A stretch of 64,000 nt of DNA from Dipylidium caninum (taxonomy: Eukaryota; Platyhelminthes; Cestoda; Cyclophyllidea; Dipylidiidae). The notes below the pieces were generated by a model. The model was not told the origin of the DNA and did not search any database. It was given only the letters and a program-made list of their open reading frames with translations. The stretch covers positions 558,001-622,000 of the forward strand of contig QEYB01001355.1 in the NCBI GenBank assembly GCA_017562135.1, in the 5' to 3' direction. Both the position numbers and the translations under genes were made by a program. Positions 1-13,600 of this stretch are shown piece by piece; position 1 is the stretch's first letter, and each line of letters begins with the position of its first letter.

Positions 1-19
1 TCCTCCTCCTCCTCCTCCT
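1..19. repeat. (TCC)n microsatellite at the window edge
   Basis: The window opens inside a run of TCC triplets, so the full tract length is unknown. Confidence 0.9.
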
Positions 20-291
20 TCACTTGCTCTCTTCTCCTATTTCTACGTGCACTTTTTTTCACATATTTCCCTTTGCATTTTAAATCAACACACAAACATT
101 AATGCAACTACTAACACATGAGTCTGGGCTTTGAAAAAATAATGCCAATTTCATCCAAATCCAAATGAGCTGAGAGTAGGGAGAGGTGATGTTTATGTGA
201 TGCGCCTGCATGTACATCGAGCAGGAATTCCTCGCCAAGCCGCTTTAGCTATTTCACCGCGAATAAACAAGGGGGCGGGAGAAGAACTCAC

Positions 292-532
292 CTTCTGAGA
301 GAGACGCCGGCCCCTCAACTAGGGGCATCAGCGTGACACTCTCCTTCTCGACCGGCGTGGAGGACGTGAGTAGGGAATTGACATCCTCAAAGCGCTCCCT
401 CCCCATCGTGTACTTCGAGACCCTCCGAGGGTACTGCTCCGTGAGGGTTACCTCGCTCGGCCTGAACGAGTGCTTCCTACACAACATGCACACGTTTGAT
501 TTGTAGCCTTCTCTCTGAACCGCTATTTTCAT
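292..532 (-). CDS. Partial unidentified exon, gene continues off the left edge
   Basis: An open exon of 80 codons is read leftward. It is bounded by an AG directly before an ATG (532-530) and a good GTGAGT donor after base 292, leaving phase 1. The ATG may be the true start or an internal Met, since a plausible acceptor sits immediately upstream. The peptide starts MKIAVQREGYKSN and has a CMLC pair followed by a basic and then Ser/Thr/Glu-rich stretch. A single CxxC is not enough to call a zinc finger. I do not recognise the family. The rest of the gene lies outside the window. Confidence 0.4.
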
Positions 533-1710
533 CTTAAAATTTGCAAAACTCAATATCAATGTGGGTTTTCTATGCGTTGGCAGGGAGCTTCATGTCAAAA
601 TGAGGTCCCATATGAGGATTTGCATCATGCTTTTCAATGGGGATTCCGTAATGACTGGTATCATTCGAGGAAGATTTTGAGTGAAGCATAAGAAAAGCGG
701 ACATGTTCTGAAAAGAGTAAACTTCACTTATCCATCTGTCACCGTATATCAAGGTTTGCAGTGCTTTATGATCCATACATAAACTGTCTACTATGCAATA
801 ATTTACCCAAAATACCTATGATTGCCGTAATCACAGAAAGTCGCACAATTTATCAACAGTCTTGCGTAATGTTATGGCATTGTGTAAATGATTAGGTAAT
901 GTTTATTGTGTCTATAACATTCGGACTACTTTCTCGTTTCAAAATTTGGTCTATGGAAATTTTTGAGTAACAAGAGATGAGGCCAAGTCACTGGTAAAAT
1001 TATTTTAAAGACTGGGACAAGAAGATTAAGCAAACTACTTGTCTCCGCCTTCAATTGTCGTTTCAAATAATTGTAATTTACTCTTCGCCGTGGTTGTTCA
1101 CTCTCAGCCTCAGAAAAGGATGTCTACGAGACTTATCAGTTAAACTGTCTCTCTAAGACAAGTTTCACCCGAATTACATGCAAAGTATCGCAAGGATTTT
1201 TGGCATGTTTTTTCGGGAAGCACGCTAATGCGAATGATGTTGATGAGCAAAGTTTAATTCAAAACTTTAGAAAAGTAGTAGCTGCACCTAAGAACAATTT
1301 TGGAACCATCATGATCAGAGAAAAAAACCTAAAGACTACTAAATTTAGCCATAGGAACTTACAATCCAGGGGGAAGGTTTCAAAAACCTGATTTTCACTT
1401 TAAACCAGGTGACATCATATCGAGATATTTAACCTGAAAACTACTAAATACCAATCAAACGCGCTTAAATGAAGTAGCCTATCTTCAAATCCAACCTTAA
1501 TAAAATTTTATCATATATATTATGCGACCTACAGCAAGATTTACATCACAGCGGACACCAAATCACAGTTTTGTAAAGGATAATTAATCCGTTCTGAGGA
1601 TACGCTACTTTCTTAATGTTTTACCTTCATTTTTCGGGGGGAATTCAACAATACAGAAGAGGACCAGTAAGTTGCTTGGCATGTGTGTGTGTGCATTTTA
1701 GTTCCAAAAC
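533..1710. other. Gene-free AT-rich stretch
   Basis: AT-rich DNA between two minus-strand exons. I see no conserved coding exon, RNA gene or repeat in it. It could be the 5' region of the left gene and the 3' flank of the next. Confidence 0.5.
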
Positions 1711-2427
1711 CTAGTCGACATACGTGAATACAGGATGACCATCACTAGAAGTAACTCCAACACTTGGGATTTTCATTTGAATTTGAGTCTTTTCGACGGG
1801 GTCCAAAGCTTTAAGGCAATGTAAGAGACTCTTTTTCTGGTGTGGCGTTAGCTTTTCCAAATCTTCTACGCGTTGGGATACCACTAAAGGCACCTCGAAG
1901 CGCGGCTGGGCATCGTTTCCGTTAATCCTGGGCTCAACCAAAACCTCGCTCAGGCCAGTGAATCGTTGCCACAGTTGTTGGTTAGACTGCTCCAAACGCT
2001 GGACGCTCTCAAATAAGGCGTCTATTTTGTTCTAAAAGTAAAAATACTGGGCAAGGAAATCTATTTCCAAGAATAATCTTAATAATATTACAGCTCGAGT
2101 TTAAAAGTTAGCTTCACAATAACATGATACAGTTGTAAGTTAAGCAACCAAATTTTACATATATTTGGGGAAAAATTGTTAGAAAAAAAGAGCTTGCAAA
2201 AGAAAATATCGATATTGTAAGTACGTTAAGTGAATCAAGGCTAGGTCCAAGTGCGTTTGGGTCATCGGAAACGTCAACTTGGTTGACTGAAGGTTTAACA
2301 AAACCGCCAAAGGAAGAGACATTAGAAAATGTAGTCTGCGGAGTCCTAAGCTGTCCACTCGCTTGGAAAACACGACTGCTCAATTGGTCTCCAGTGATTT
2401 TCCACCTCCTTGGGGACACATTATCAC
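1711..2427 (-). CDS. 3' end of an unidentified gene with a predicted coiled coil (two exons)
   Basis: Two minus-strand exons join in phase 0. The upstream exon (about 2427-2225) ends in Leu-Asn before GTACTTAC. The terminal exon (2031-1711) follows an acceptor TTTTAG and ends in TAG. The upstream exon is Ser/Thr/Asn-rich and looks disordered. The terminal exon starts NKIDALFESVQRLEQSNQQL, an amphipathic heptad-like helix, followed by a Pro/Val segment and a second helical stretch around LTPHQKKSLLHCLKALDP. It ends in GHPVFTYVD. This suggests a regulatory protein with a short C-terminal coiled coil, but no family is recognised. The 5' boundary of the upstream exon is uncertain, and further exons probably lie to the right. 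Confidence 0.5.
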
Positions 2428-4087
2428 CTCGAAGAGCATTAGATGAAACAAAATAAGTCCTGCATAAGAAAATGTATGTAATTGAAACTCGGACAATATG
2501 GAGTAAAGGTGTGTATAAGATGAAATTTCTTGATGTTAAAAAATAGTAAAGGCAAAACGTAAAACAACAGGAATATCCAAAACACTACCAAATAACTCGT
2601 GCTAAAATAAAGAGAGAAAACAATATTATCATACATTATTGGAAAATCTATCCGAATGAATCATAAATCTGTGTTCGTGCACGAGAACACAAGAAAGAAT
2701 TCAAAGATGCGCCACATATGCTCGTTGATGAGTTAATCATCCTTGAAATAATCAGATATTAAAGTATAAACAGTTAAACAGTTGCCAATGAAACAGGCCT
2801 ATTTATGGGACATAACGATACGTTAGAATAACACATTTATTATAAACAGTTTATAAAAGCCCCTGATTTTAGTTGATCAACCATTTTCAGTCGTACCTAG
2901 GTGGAGGTACCTATTAGACGTAGAACTATCTAGTGAGCATAGTCTATTGAGTTACCAGGCCATTCTCATATAGACCGTCATCAAATATTGCTACACCCAG
3001 ATGATCTCATTGCAACAGAGCGGTCCCTAATGAGTTAGGAGCAAAAAAGTCTATAAACAAAGATGCGCCTCTTGTGATCCATTTACCAACAATTTCGGCT
3101 AGGAATTGCCGGGGGGGTTTCATCTATTAATAGCAGCACAAGTGGCCAATGGGTCCGATAGCCTTTGCAGACAGCGTGGTGACTCAGATTTGTACAGGCG
3201 ATAAAAACTAATGCGAAGTGGCTCTAGGATAATATAATCCATATGTGTTTGTTAATTAAAGTGTTTCGAAAACCTAAAGCACAATTTTTGGGACTCTTGT
3301 TGGTAAGGGCTCACGGCCATTTTCCAGCATGTATATAATGGTCTAAATATTCTCTTCCCGTTTTCAATCCTTCTTACGTTCAGGAAGGTAGTATTCGGTA
3401 ATTTTACCGGCAAAGAAAACTTATTACACCTTTCGAATCTCGGGTAAATTGTATTCGAGTTAATATCGTCTTGGGGCCATATTTTGCATGTGTTACTCCA
3501 TTGAGTCTCATACGTTGAAAGATAGATATCTCTTAATTCTTTCCTTAAGATTGCTTTGTTTTGCGTACATTTTGCCAATGGCTTCGTCACTCATGATTTC
3601 TCAGGCTTCCATTGGCTCATTTGATATGTATATGAAAGTCCTTCAACGTAAGATTTCTATTGGTTTGATAATTATTTAACCCGTTTATTAACCTATTATT
3701 GCATAATATAAGGTGTTTCCGAAGTTATATTATTTGCGAACAGTTCTCTTTTTACCACCGCATAACACCCAATATGGTTAGCGCTTCCAACTGCGCCCAA
3801 TAATACACATCCCTTTAATTCCTTTTACTCAGACATGTATCGTTATTTTATAAGTAATGAAACTTACGATCATGTGTACCGATTGCTTTACAGGTTCCTG
3901 TCTATTTAAGACCATTTTTTTCATACCATGCGTTTACCTCTTTAGTCGAATTATATTCCATCATATTGTACACTTCATCTATGTTCGTCTACCCGTGTTT
4001 TAGAAGTTGCTGACCAGTTCTACCAACTGCCGCTTTTTCTTAATTCGCTTGAGGTTCACTTGCTCATACTTTATTTTTTTTCCTCAG
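2428..4087. other. Divergent intergenic region before the iPLA2 gene
   Basis: AT-rich sequence between the minus-strand coiled-coil gene and the plus-strand phospholipase gene. It should contain upstream exons of the former and the promoter or 5' UTR exon of the latter. The first iPLA2 coding exon is preceded by a splice acceptor (TTTTTTTCCTCAG at 4075-4087), so a non-coding first exon probably lies in this stretch. I cannot place it. A 112-codon minus-strand open frame at 3252-3590 lacks recognisable homology. Confidence 0.45.
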
Positions 4088-4633
4088 GAGATGTCCCGTC
4101 TGGGAACGTATGTTACAAATTTTGTTAAAACAGCACTTTATACTATTCATCCAAACAAAGTTGAAGAATACCCGTATGAACAGTATGCAGCCGAATACTA
4201 TATGTAACTCCGTTATTATTGATTTACTCGTGTCCTCTAGTTGTGAAAAAGTCCTCCAGCTGTACAATTCCTTCATATTTTACAGAATTGCTAATTACTA
4301 TGAGATGGTCTATGTACCCCTTTCAGCTTCGCTTGACACTCCGTCGAAAGAGCGAAAAGTTTTCAGGTTGGCTTATAACTGGCACATCTCTGATCTTCCT
4401 TCTAGCCTATTTCGCTTCCAAGGTGACGTCAACGATGGTATCGCAACTTTTCGGAATTTTGCTGAAGTAATAAATGAGCTCTCCACGATTTGTGGGACAT
4501 ACGGTGTCAAGATAGACAAAGTTTGGTTAGAGCGAGTTACAACAATGTGCAGGCGCCATCCCAAGTGGAATCTCGCGCACATTGCCGCTTGCCTTGATTT
4601 TTCTCAGGCTTTCAATAGCGAACACGTAAAAAA
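4088..4633 (+). CDS. PLA2G6: iPLA2 exons 1-2: N-terminal region
   Basis: Exon 4088-4182 follows a strong acceptor, carries the start ATG three bases in, and ends in CA before GTATGC. Exon 4286-4633 begins with A after TTTTACAG, so the split codon gives Gln and the frame runs [19 protein letters not shown]. Exon 2 covers the non-repeat N-terminal region ([18 protein letters not shown], and a helical part with [19 protein letters not shown]) that leads into the ankyrin repeats. It ends in AA before GTAGGT. The ATG at 4091 is chosen because the short upstream frame is cut off by the acceptor. Confidence 0.8.
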
Positions 4634-7600
4634 GTAGGTCTTCCAAATGCAAGTTGTATATCTCTTGTTTACATAATGATGACGATCCATGCCGCTTCTG
4701 TTCTTCTAATTGATTGCTTGATTAACTTTTCCTGATGTATTGTAAGACCTTGTGACACCGTAAATGCTCTAGTTCCACAATGGGAATTTATGCTTACAAC
4801 GTGCCACTTTCCTAAGACATTTGTTCATTTTCCTTAAATTAAAGATGGCTAAATGTACCCGACGAGGATACGGGTGAAACAGCACTGTATATCGCTGTGA
4901 AAACAGGCAGTGTAAAGACAGTTGAAACTATTCTCGGATTGAAGCAAACTCGATTGGATATTTGCGACACCGATGGCAACACCGTGCTCCATGTGGCTGT
5001 GAGGACAAACTCGCTTGAACTGCTTGAGGCAAGTTCTATACTTTCTTTGTTCCGATCGAAAGTGAGGCGTCAGTGATGCAACTTTGTTCTGTAATCTCCG
5101 GATTTGCCTATTTGTGAACTTATTCAGTGCCAAACGTTTGACTTTAAATACTCTAATCACGAGAACAGTTGGAATTCATGTGAAGTTTATTCTACATTCA
5201 ACTTTAATTTATATAAAAATTATAGTCAGATTTATTTCAGAAAGATGGTGCTTATCCCTTCTTCTGAGGAATTTCTTTTCCGCTTACTAACTGTTCTTAA
5301 GATCTAAAACCAAAATTGACATTTCATGTATTATAAAATTTTCCCTTACTTTGCCTATTTTCTTCTCGCAGAGTAGGCACGCACGACATAGCAAAGCATA
5401 ATTGCGTTCAATTGAAACCGTTTATTGATATTTTTTGATAACTTTATGCAGAACTTAATCTTTGTTTTTTTTTGGACTCGGATGTTAAAATTGCTTCAAG
5501 TTTTACATTAGGTTATTCTGATAAAGTGATGGTGATGAAGGTTTTTGACTCCTAAGATTACAAAATATGTGGGCTTTTCGCCTAACTGTTCTCTTCTTAC
5601 AGTACTTTCTCTGTGCACAAAGCTTGAAGATGGTCGTTCGTTAGATTGAAAACTTTTATTATTAAGTTTATTAAGATGCGAAAGTGACGTAATCCTGATT
5701 ACTTTTTATACCCTCGCCTTGCGAGTACCTTCGCGTATTTGTAAAGAATTATACCCCCGATTTTGTCGTGAGATACTTTTTTGATCTGTGATGGCACAGG
5801 ACCAACGCTTGATATCGGCGCCCTGGGGCCTTTCCTCTATGCTGTCGACGTTTTCTCGTCCAGTGAGACTAAGGCTTATTATTAAAACTTACTACCTTCC
5901 ACACTTTGAGGAAATGTTGGCATTTGCTATGGGCATTTACTTTGAGGCCTCCTGTATGTTAATAAATCCTCGTTAAACGTTGGTCCTGGGAAAACTGGTG
6001 CCACTTTAGCCTCGTTTCATGCCTCCGCGTTTTGCCTTGTCTAGCGGTGCACCCGAGATGGTTTTCTGTGTCCTTTGCGCTAATTTTTTTCTGTGCTTTA
6101 CTTCGTAACAAGATGAGAAGTTTGCTTTTCTTCTTTGACCGTTATAGCCTTTTTAAGGAGGCGATGAAGTAATCAACCTCGGATTTCATTTTCTCTACTC
6201 GACTGCACATCTTCTTTCTTCCACATTGCATTGTGTTTCGCCGCATTGCCAGCTTGAAACCCGTCTTTTAGATGTCTCATTAATTAAGTTGCTGACACGA
6301 TATATGCCTCGATAGATGCACTCTCCTAAGCCACCAAAGTTATCTACAACTTAGCTGAACAGACGAAACCGTAATACTTGTTTTGGACATTTACCTTGAG
6401 TAGTATCCACAAATTTTGCCTCTATCTTGACATAGGTAAGCCCTTGTCATTAATGGTGAAACCTCTTTGTAAGTATAGAGTTCTGAGCCTGGTAGGCTTT
6501 CCTCTTAACTTTCCTCTTAAGTTTCCCTCATGCTCATTCACTAAGTCCCAACGTCTTATCATCCATCTTGGAAGTGGCAGGAAGAATAGATTCGAGATCT
6601 TCAGCAAATTATTACAGAAATGGCTCATTGTTTCGATTTTTCTACTCGCTGTACCTTTTCCATCACTTCTTAATGCTTGCATTAAGCCAAACACATCCAG
6701 TCCCCTCCATCCTCTTTACGAAGACAGTTTTTTTCCAGTGCAATACAGACTTCTCCTATAAAATGTGAAAACATTCCGCCTTCCCTGTTTGAATTCATGT
6801 TAAAATACACGTGTTAGTGCTGGAAAGACTTGTTGCCTGAATGACATGCCTTTTTTTAAATAAACACATGTTGCAATGTGGTAGGTGTGATTTTACTCCT
6901 ACTATTCAACTTTACTTCATTTAACTTAGTGCTACATTTCATTGTGAAACCCCCACTTCGTTCTTCCCTCCCACCTTAGTGGTGCATTTATTCTGTGATA
7001 TAAGGCTTGAAATTTGGCCAAGAGGCAGTAGATTGCATCATTGGGGGATGAAGTCCTACCTAAACCTCATTTCCCAAATTTCACATTGTGTATCTGATTC
7101 TTCCAGTGTGTGAAATTTTCCCTTTTGCGTGCTATTGGTAATGCAATGCAATTGGAATGATTTGCTACTGCGAGTAGAAAGCCTTCTTTTAACTTTCACA
7201 TTATTGTAATGTCCTCGAGAGGCAGAATTTACCAGTCAACAATGGGAGTATTTCTTGTCATTCATTTGTGTGTCTGCCTGCCCAAGTGTACCAGCCCTTA
7301 GGTGAGTCATTTTTGCTCAGGTTACCAAAGAGCTTGTGGTGTGTCTGAATTCACATTGTTTGAGCTTCATCAGGTCTTCCGTTTCCATTGTCCGTGTGAC
7401 ATTATACCTCCACTCTCGGAAGGTGTAACAATCTCTCTGATGTCATCCGGTGGGTAAAAAGACAAGTAATGTATGTGATCAGTAGACGCTTAAGACTGGT
7501 GAACATCCCGTCCAGCACCCTTTTACCCTGAGCCAAATGTTGACCTGCAACTTTTTCCCTTAACACACGGCTGTGTAGTTTCCTCTCCCGCAGGTGAGCA

Positions 7601-10600
7601 TGTAGAAGTAATGGCCGGGTTACCGCGACTCCCCTCATTGCTTATTACACCTTTGTATCAACCACTCTGATTTATTTTTCTGATTTCGCCTCGGACGGTG
7701 AGTACGTATCCCCTCAGAGGCCACCTTATCACGTCTTACTTACCTGAGGATTAATTTTTAAACCTGACTATTTTACACACTCCTCACCAAATATTCATCG
7801 TCTTTTGTTTGGCTTCTCTCAAGCTGAGCCAAATTCTACTTCCCTAGACGTTTTGGAAAGATTCGGCGCGGCTGGGATGATGGTTGTAATTTGTCCCTTT
7901 AAATGCGCTATTGCTCTATTTTTTTAATGAACGTAGAAAACACGGTTGCATGCCTTATTGTACAAGTATTTGCTTACGATCTCCTCTTGCTACTCCTCCC
8001 CCTCCCTTTTACTCAGTACCCCAACTAATTTGACCTCCCCGACGGTTGGGACTCGGTCGAGCTTGATTATTCCAGCCTTGTGCTCCAAAAAGGCGTTGTC
8101 TCCATACTGTTCGTCTGTCGTCAAATGTGAATTTGAGGAACACTGGCTTCAGGTTGACGATTTTGCAGAGGGGGTAACAAACTCATTCCCCTTCGCCCGC
8201 TTCCTTCGATTCCACTTCCATTAGCTCAAATGCCCATTGACATCAGTCCATTTGAGTCTACTTCTACCTCAGCCAGAGTTTATTGCATTTCGACACTATT
8301 TTCTCTCCTTTCACCGTGCCTTTTGACGACCGCTCTGCCCGAAAACTGAGAGTCCGATTCCCCTGCTTTCTTGGCTAACCGGTCCTTGGACAGCTCCTGT
8401 GACTTTTTGCCGGTTCCCTTTAACAAAATACTGAATATTACCAATCCTGCCTTGGCCTCCCCTTTTTTAAAATAAATTCACAGAAATCTCTCCTATCAAG
8501 TGAATTTGCCGCAGTGTCCGTTTACTTTGACTCCTTAAGGCGTCCATGTAAGGCTTTGGGCGTTGATAACCATAATGCATGTCACTCTTTCTAACCTTTG
8601 TTTAGATTAACTCATTAATTCAAAGTTAATTTTCACTCTTTTCCATTCCTTCATTATTCTAGCCACTATGCTTTTGGGTTGTTCCACTGCCAGATCTTGT
8701 CTCAGACCTCGGTGTATCATAATATTTAGTAAGGTTCAGCTCATGCGAACCTACGCAACGACTCCTAATGTGCGCCATTCTTCATTTCCTTAGCCGATTT
8801 GAACCTTCTGCCGCCCACACACTTTACTTAACTTTTATCCCTTCGCACCAATTCTCCTCTCAGCAAATTTAACTTAAGAGCGATTTTCTTTAAATGATCA
8901 CAGTGTCGTCTCAGTCAGCCCCAAGCTAGTGGCAGAGTTGAGCACTGACCATTTCAATGGAGTGGAATGTACAATTGGGTACTTGACACTTTGCCGGTAG
9001 CCTCGAGTAGATTTCCAAGTCTCTTAAGAATCCACATTACCTCCGCCTCCACTCCATTAGCTCCGTCCGACCTTTTAGGTAGAGTTTAATGATCCTCGTT
9101 TATTTTAACCTAAAGAGGTTTCCTGTTTTTTTTTTATAACACCTCCCCCATGATGGAACTTCTCTGTCTTTCTGTCTTTCAATTATTAGTTTCCGCATCA
9201 TTGGAGACTTAGCACTTTTAAGCCTTATTACCACAAATGGCAGGCGAAAAGTCTCCTCTGGCCATCTCCGCGTCTCCCTTTTGCTCTGCGTTTTCTTTGC
9301 CCCTCGACGCCTTCAATCTGGTTTCATCTCTTCTCCCTACTTACCAGTCTTAGACATGACAGGGTGCAGACGGCTCCCTTCGATATGTTACTTCTTGAAC
9401 TACCCATCTTGGTCGTTTCGGATTCTGTACTTCCATTTTATAGTTTCCTCTAGCCCTCTTCGCTTCCTGAGAACCTCAGTCTTTTGGGAACGAGGGAGAG
9501 GGGGCTGTTTTTATTTGGAATTTTAACCGCTTTTAGCAGTTCCCAGCAGTTTCTGACGTTTGTCTTTGGTACACCCTTCTTTCCAAGATAGGACATTTTC
9601 GTCTTTTTCAAATTGTACAGATCCTCTTGGACATCGAACCACCTTCGAATGCTGAGAGTGCCACGCCCACTCAGTCACCCCCCTCGCCCACCTTTTGCCA
9701 GCCATTGGGTTTCAAGAACTCGAACCGCGTCGATATCAACGCAATGAACGCAAATGGGGAGACTTGCCTCTACCTGGCCGTGGGTGACGCTTCAACGCCG
9801 ATTGTGACGACACTGCTGCGAGCCGGTGCGGATCCACGGGTCGGCACAACTGACTACTTTCCAATCCACTTGGCGGTTGAGAAGGATCTTGTCTCGTGAG
9901 TCACGGTGACGCTGTCACCCCCGAAGTCTTTCGTGTAACCTCTTTCTGCAGGCTCTCAGTCGTGACATTTTTCGATAATTTGTCACAACAACGTGACGCA
10001 ATTGTTACAATTTCACATTCATTGTTCTGGTTGTGATCTGTCACTTTTGAAGTAGGCATTTGTCTTGTTTACATTAACTTCCACATCCGACAACATCACT
10101 CTTACACCGGGTCATTTGTGATTTGTGAAGTCCTTCGGCCTTGATCGTGGTTTACTTTAACTCTCCTTTCAGTTATGTGGATTCGTTGTACAGCTACTAC
10201 CCGATGTCATTAATCTCCAGACCCATGTCAAAAAACTGTCGACTCTACATATCGCGAAGAAGAAGCAGGTAAATTTTGTCTTTCTTCAAAAATTCCCACT
10301 TTTTTATCCGTTTGTCATTCTCCTCTCTGGCGCTGAAAATAACAAAGGTGATTTGATGGATTCAAACTCCGTTGCCGACGACGACTGAGCCCCAGATTAC
10401 TGCGCTAGCGTAGTAATGTTAGAATTTGAATGACGACCTTTTGTAGTGTACCAATTTGAAGCAAGGACCTTTGTCAGCTTTGTCAGCTATAGCCTGGTAA
10501 TCAATCAATCATGACAGCTTTGAGCCCTCTGGGGCGCTCCACATGTCGTCGCCCCCCTTTCGCCGACTGTCTGTTACTGGGGCAGGTGAGGTGTGGAGCT

Positions 10601-13600
10601 AATTGACAGCCTAGAGTAGATGCTGTGCTAATTGGCACAAGTTGAGTGAAAGACTTCGACTAAGGCGAGTTATTTTCCCGTTGTAGATGTTTAACCACTT
10701 GCTAGAGCTGGGAGCGGATCCCAACCTGTCGGACTCGGAGGGCCGTACAGTGCTGCACCACGCGGTGAATGAGCAGAGCCTCGACACCGTCATGCAACTT
10801 CTCATCCACGCTGCCGAGGTCAACGTTACAGACAACCGAGGCGTCTACCCTCTCCATTTAGCCGTTGCGGTATGTCTCGGCGTGAGCACTGACTGTTGGC
10901 GGAGCGGAGTGGCGTGGAGGTGCTTCTAACTAGCCGGTACCGATCTGAGATATGGCGGCTGGTCCCGTCCTCAGACGCTGCTCTCTCGGGCGTAGCGACA
11001 TGGGGCGCCAATATGCTATGCCTATTTTGTGTGAAATCCGCAATGGATTATTTCACTCTTTGGTTTTGACATTAATCTAGAAGATTTTTGTCAGCGCCCC
11101 TCTTATCCAACCCCGCTAGACTAACTCGCCTACAGTGGATAATTCGGTATCTGCCTAGCACACCATGATATAGTTGGGTTTCTTCAACTCCCCGGTTCAT
11201 TTGACCCATCGGTAAGCGCGTCGGTTGGCACTGCCAATGTGGGAACGTTTGCGGGTTTAAAAATACCCGACATCTGTTGAGGAGCTGCAAATGTCTAAAT
11301 GAATTATTCAAAGCACAGGAGTTTTGTAACAATGCAAATGAGGCACATGTTACAGGCGTTCGCGCACTTGTGCCAGTCTAACTTCCTTTCAAGAAAAAGA
11401 GACCCACTCACACACGCAATTGCGTGCAGATTTTCTCCTAGGCAGCTAAGTGGGTTCAGGTGATCGCTGACACTTGAGCGGGTTTGTGAAATCTCCGGCA
11501 CGCTGTGTGCCAAATGCAATCCGCAAGGATGAATGTGCTCGCTGTCTGCAAAGAGGACCGAGGGAAGTCGCCTCTCGCTTTTCCTCTCTTTTTCCTCCCT
11601 TGTCTCTTGGAGCAGTCACAGTGGAGATGTTAAATCACTGAGCAGTGGAGTCGGCACCACGACTCTGTCCTCATTGACAATATCCAACCACAATCGCGGT
11701 GTCTTCTATCCCATGCACAGCCCGATCGCCTCTTCGCGACCGGTGTGGAGGCAGTGGCGGTGATGAAGTAGAGGGTTCTCGCATGCCTTGTCTAATTAAC
11801 CACATTTATGATTTTGGCCTCGTTTAAATTTTGCCTTGTCGTGTAGGATTTTATATACCACGACACTCTCACTGTTCGACTTTGGATAGCCTGACCGCTA
11901 TAAATTGGGAGTCTTTTTTGAGCTGAATTTGTGAGAGTGTCGGGTAGGGGCAGAGACACCCTAGTGGATTTAACTCGACAATAAAGTTTTGTCTGTTTCT
12001 TGCTTTGCTTTGTGCAAAGTAACTTCATCTCTCAAATCTATCAACAATGCTATTCTTTGGCACTGCTCCCATGAATGTTGTATGTGCATTTCGCTTGACT
12101 GCTACTTCATCTGGCATCTGATTTGCCTCCTGTCTTCGTTGGCAGCAGACAACTGGCAAAAGCCCAGGGTTCTTTCGCCGTTTGCACTAACCACTGTCAA
12201 CCGGGAGAGTTGCAGAGAAAGCTTGCCCTTTTATCCCCTTTTTATGAGGATATTGTGAGGACACTTTCTGAGTCTTGTGACGCATTCTGCCCAGATAAGG
12301 TGAATCCGCCCGAGACGGTAGGTTACTTGTGGAAAGTAGAGGTAATCTGAAGAGACGTTGAGAGCATTCACCCTGCGCTCAAGCAACATTTATATCACCT
12401 GCGGGAAGTTCCGACCCGTATTAGCCAGGTTTAAGTGTCGAAATTAAGAGGACAATCTTTTCTTCAATCTACACCCCCTGATTTTATGTGTCATTTATCT
12501 CTTTTTCGCATTTGTTACATTCCCCCAACTCGTCAAACTCGACTGTACTTGAATTAAAAGGCCTGTTTTTTTAGCTTAATCCCACCTCAAGTGAGTGAAG
12601 ACTACATGTAGCAGTCCTCTCGGTCACTCTGGCATCGCATAGCACAAAGCCATAGCACAAAGCCAGGCTTGTCTTAAATCCCACTCGTCCGTTTGACCAG
12701 AAGCCTTAAACCTGGCGACAACGTTGTGAAAGGCCTCTGTTGAATTGGTGGGTCAGCGAGAAGAGGATTTTACCTATCACTCATTATTCAACCTTAGGGA
12801 AGTAAATCGAACAATTGGAGTGCTTCCAATACGTATTTGGAAGTTAACCTCTCCATTCCCTTCTGTAATGAAGGCGTCCAGTGTGATTGAAGGACAAAGT
12901 CTTAGCTTGAACACGTGCCAACGGCTTTTCTCAGGACTCACAAAGTGCAAGTACGTCTGATGCACGATCAGGTGGATGTGAAGGCTGCCCACCTCTCCTT
13001 TTCTAGACTTCCTTTTGATTTGCCATGCGATAAGCTTTCAATGATGGCGTCAAATAACCGCGTGATTGGTCATCCTCGAGGAATATTAACTCGCCACCAT
13101 ATCGGACCTTAGGGGAATTTTCGGTTTACATTGAAAAGAAGAAGACTAAAATGCCCCCTATGTCACCTGGCGGTAGACAAATCGCCCCATTTACTACTCT
13201 TTCACCGGACACACGTACACACAATTAGAGAAGATCAAGGTTACCAAAGATTTGTCTAAAAGTCAAGTCGATTGGGAGGAATATCCCTTCTCCCTCCAAC
13301 AGACTCATTCCCTTTTAATTAGGTCTTCGAGTCAAAATCACATATCCCAAATTTTAGGTGAATGGAGTGCTGCCTCTCCTCCTCACCATCCTCCACTTTT
13401 TCTCCGCCGTTATTGCCCCACCCTGGCATTTAGACAGAGTGAAAATTTAGTTGTTAGACGCTCAGATTTTGGCCTCTTCAAGTAAAATCTTAGCGGAGTT
13501 GGACTTATCCGATTCATGTGTTTTCCACTTTGACTTAACTTCTCGCAAATTCCCTTTCACCGAATTGTCTGCATCCACTTAAACCGTTAAAGCGGAGCTT

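Noticed and set aside
3252..3590. 112-codon minus-strand open frame in AT-rich DNA
   Set aside because: No recognisable motif, no clear splice context and no link by phase to the neighbouring minus-strand exons.
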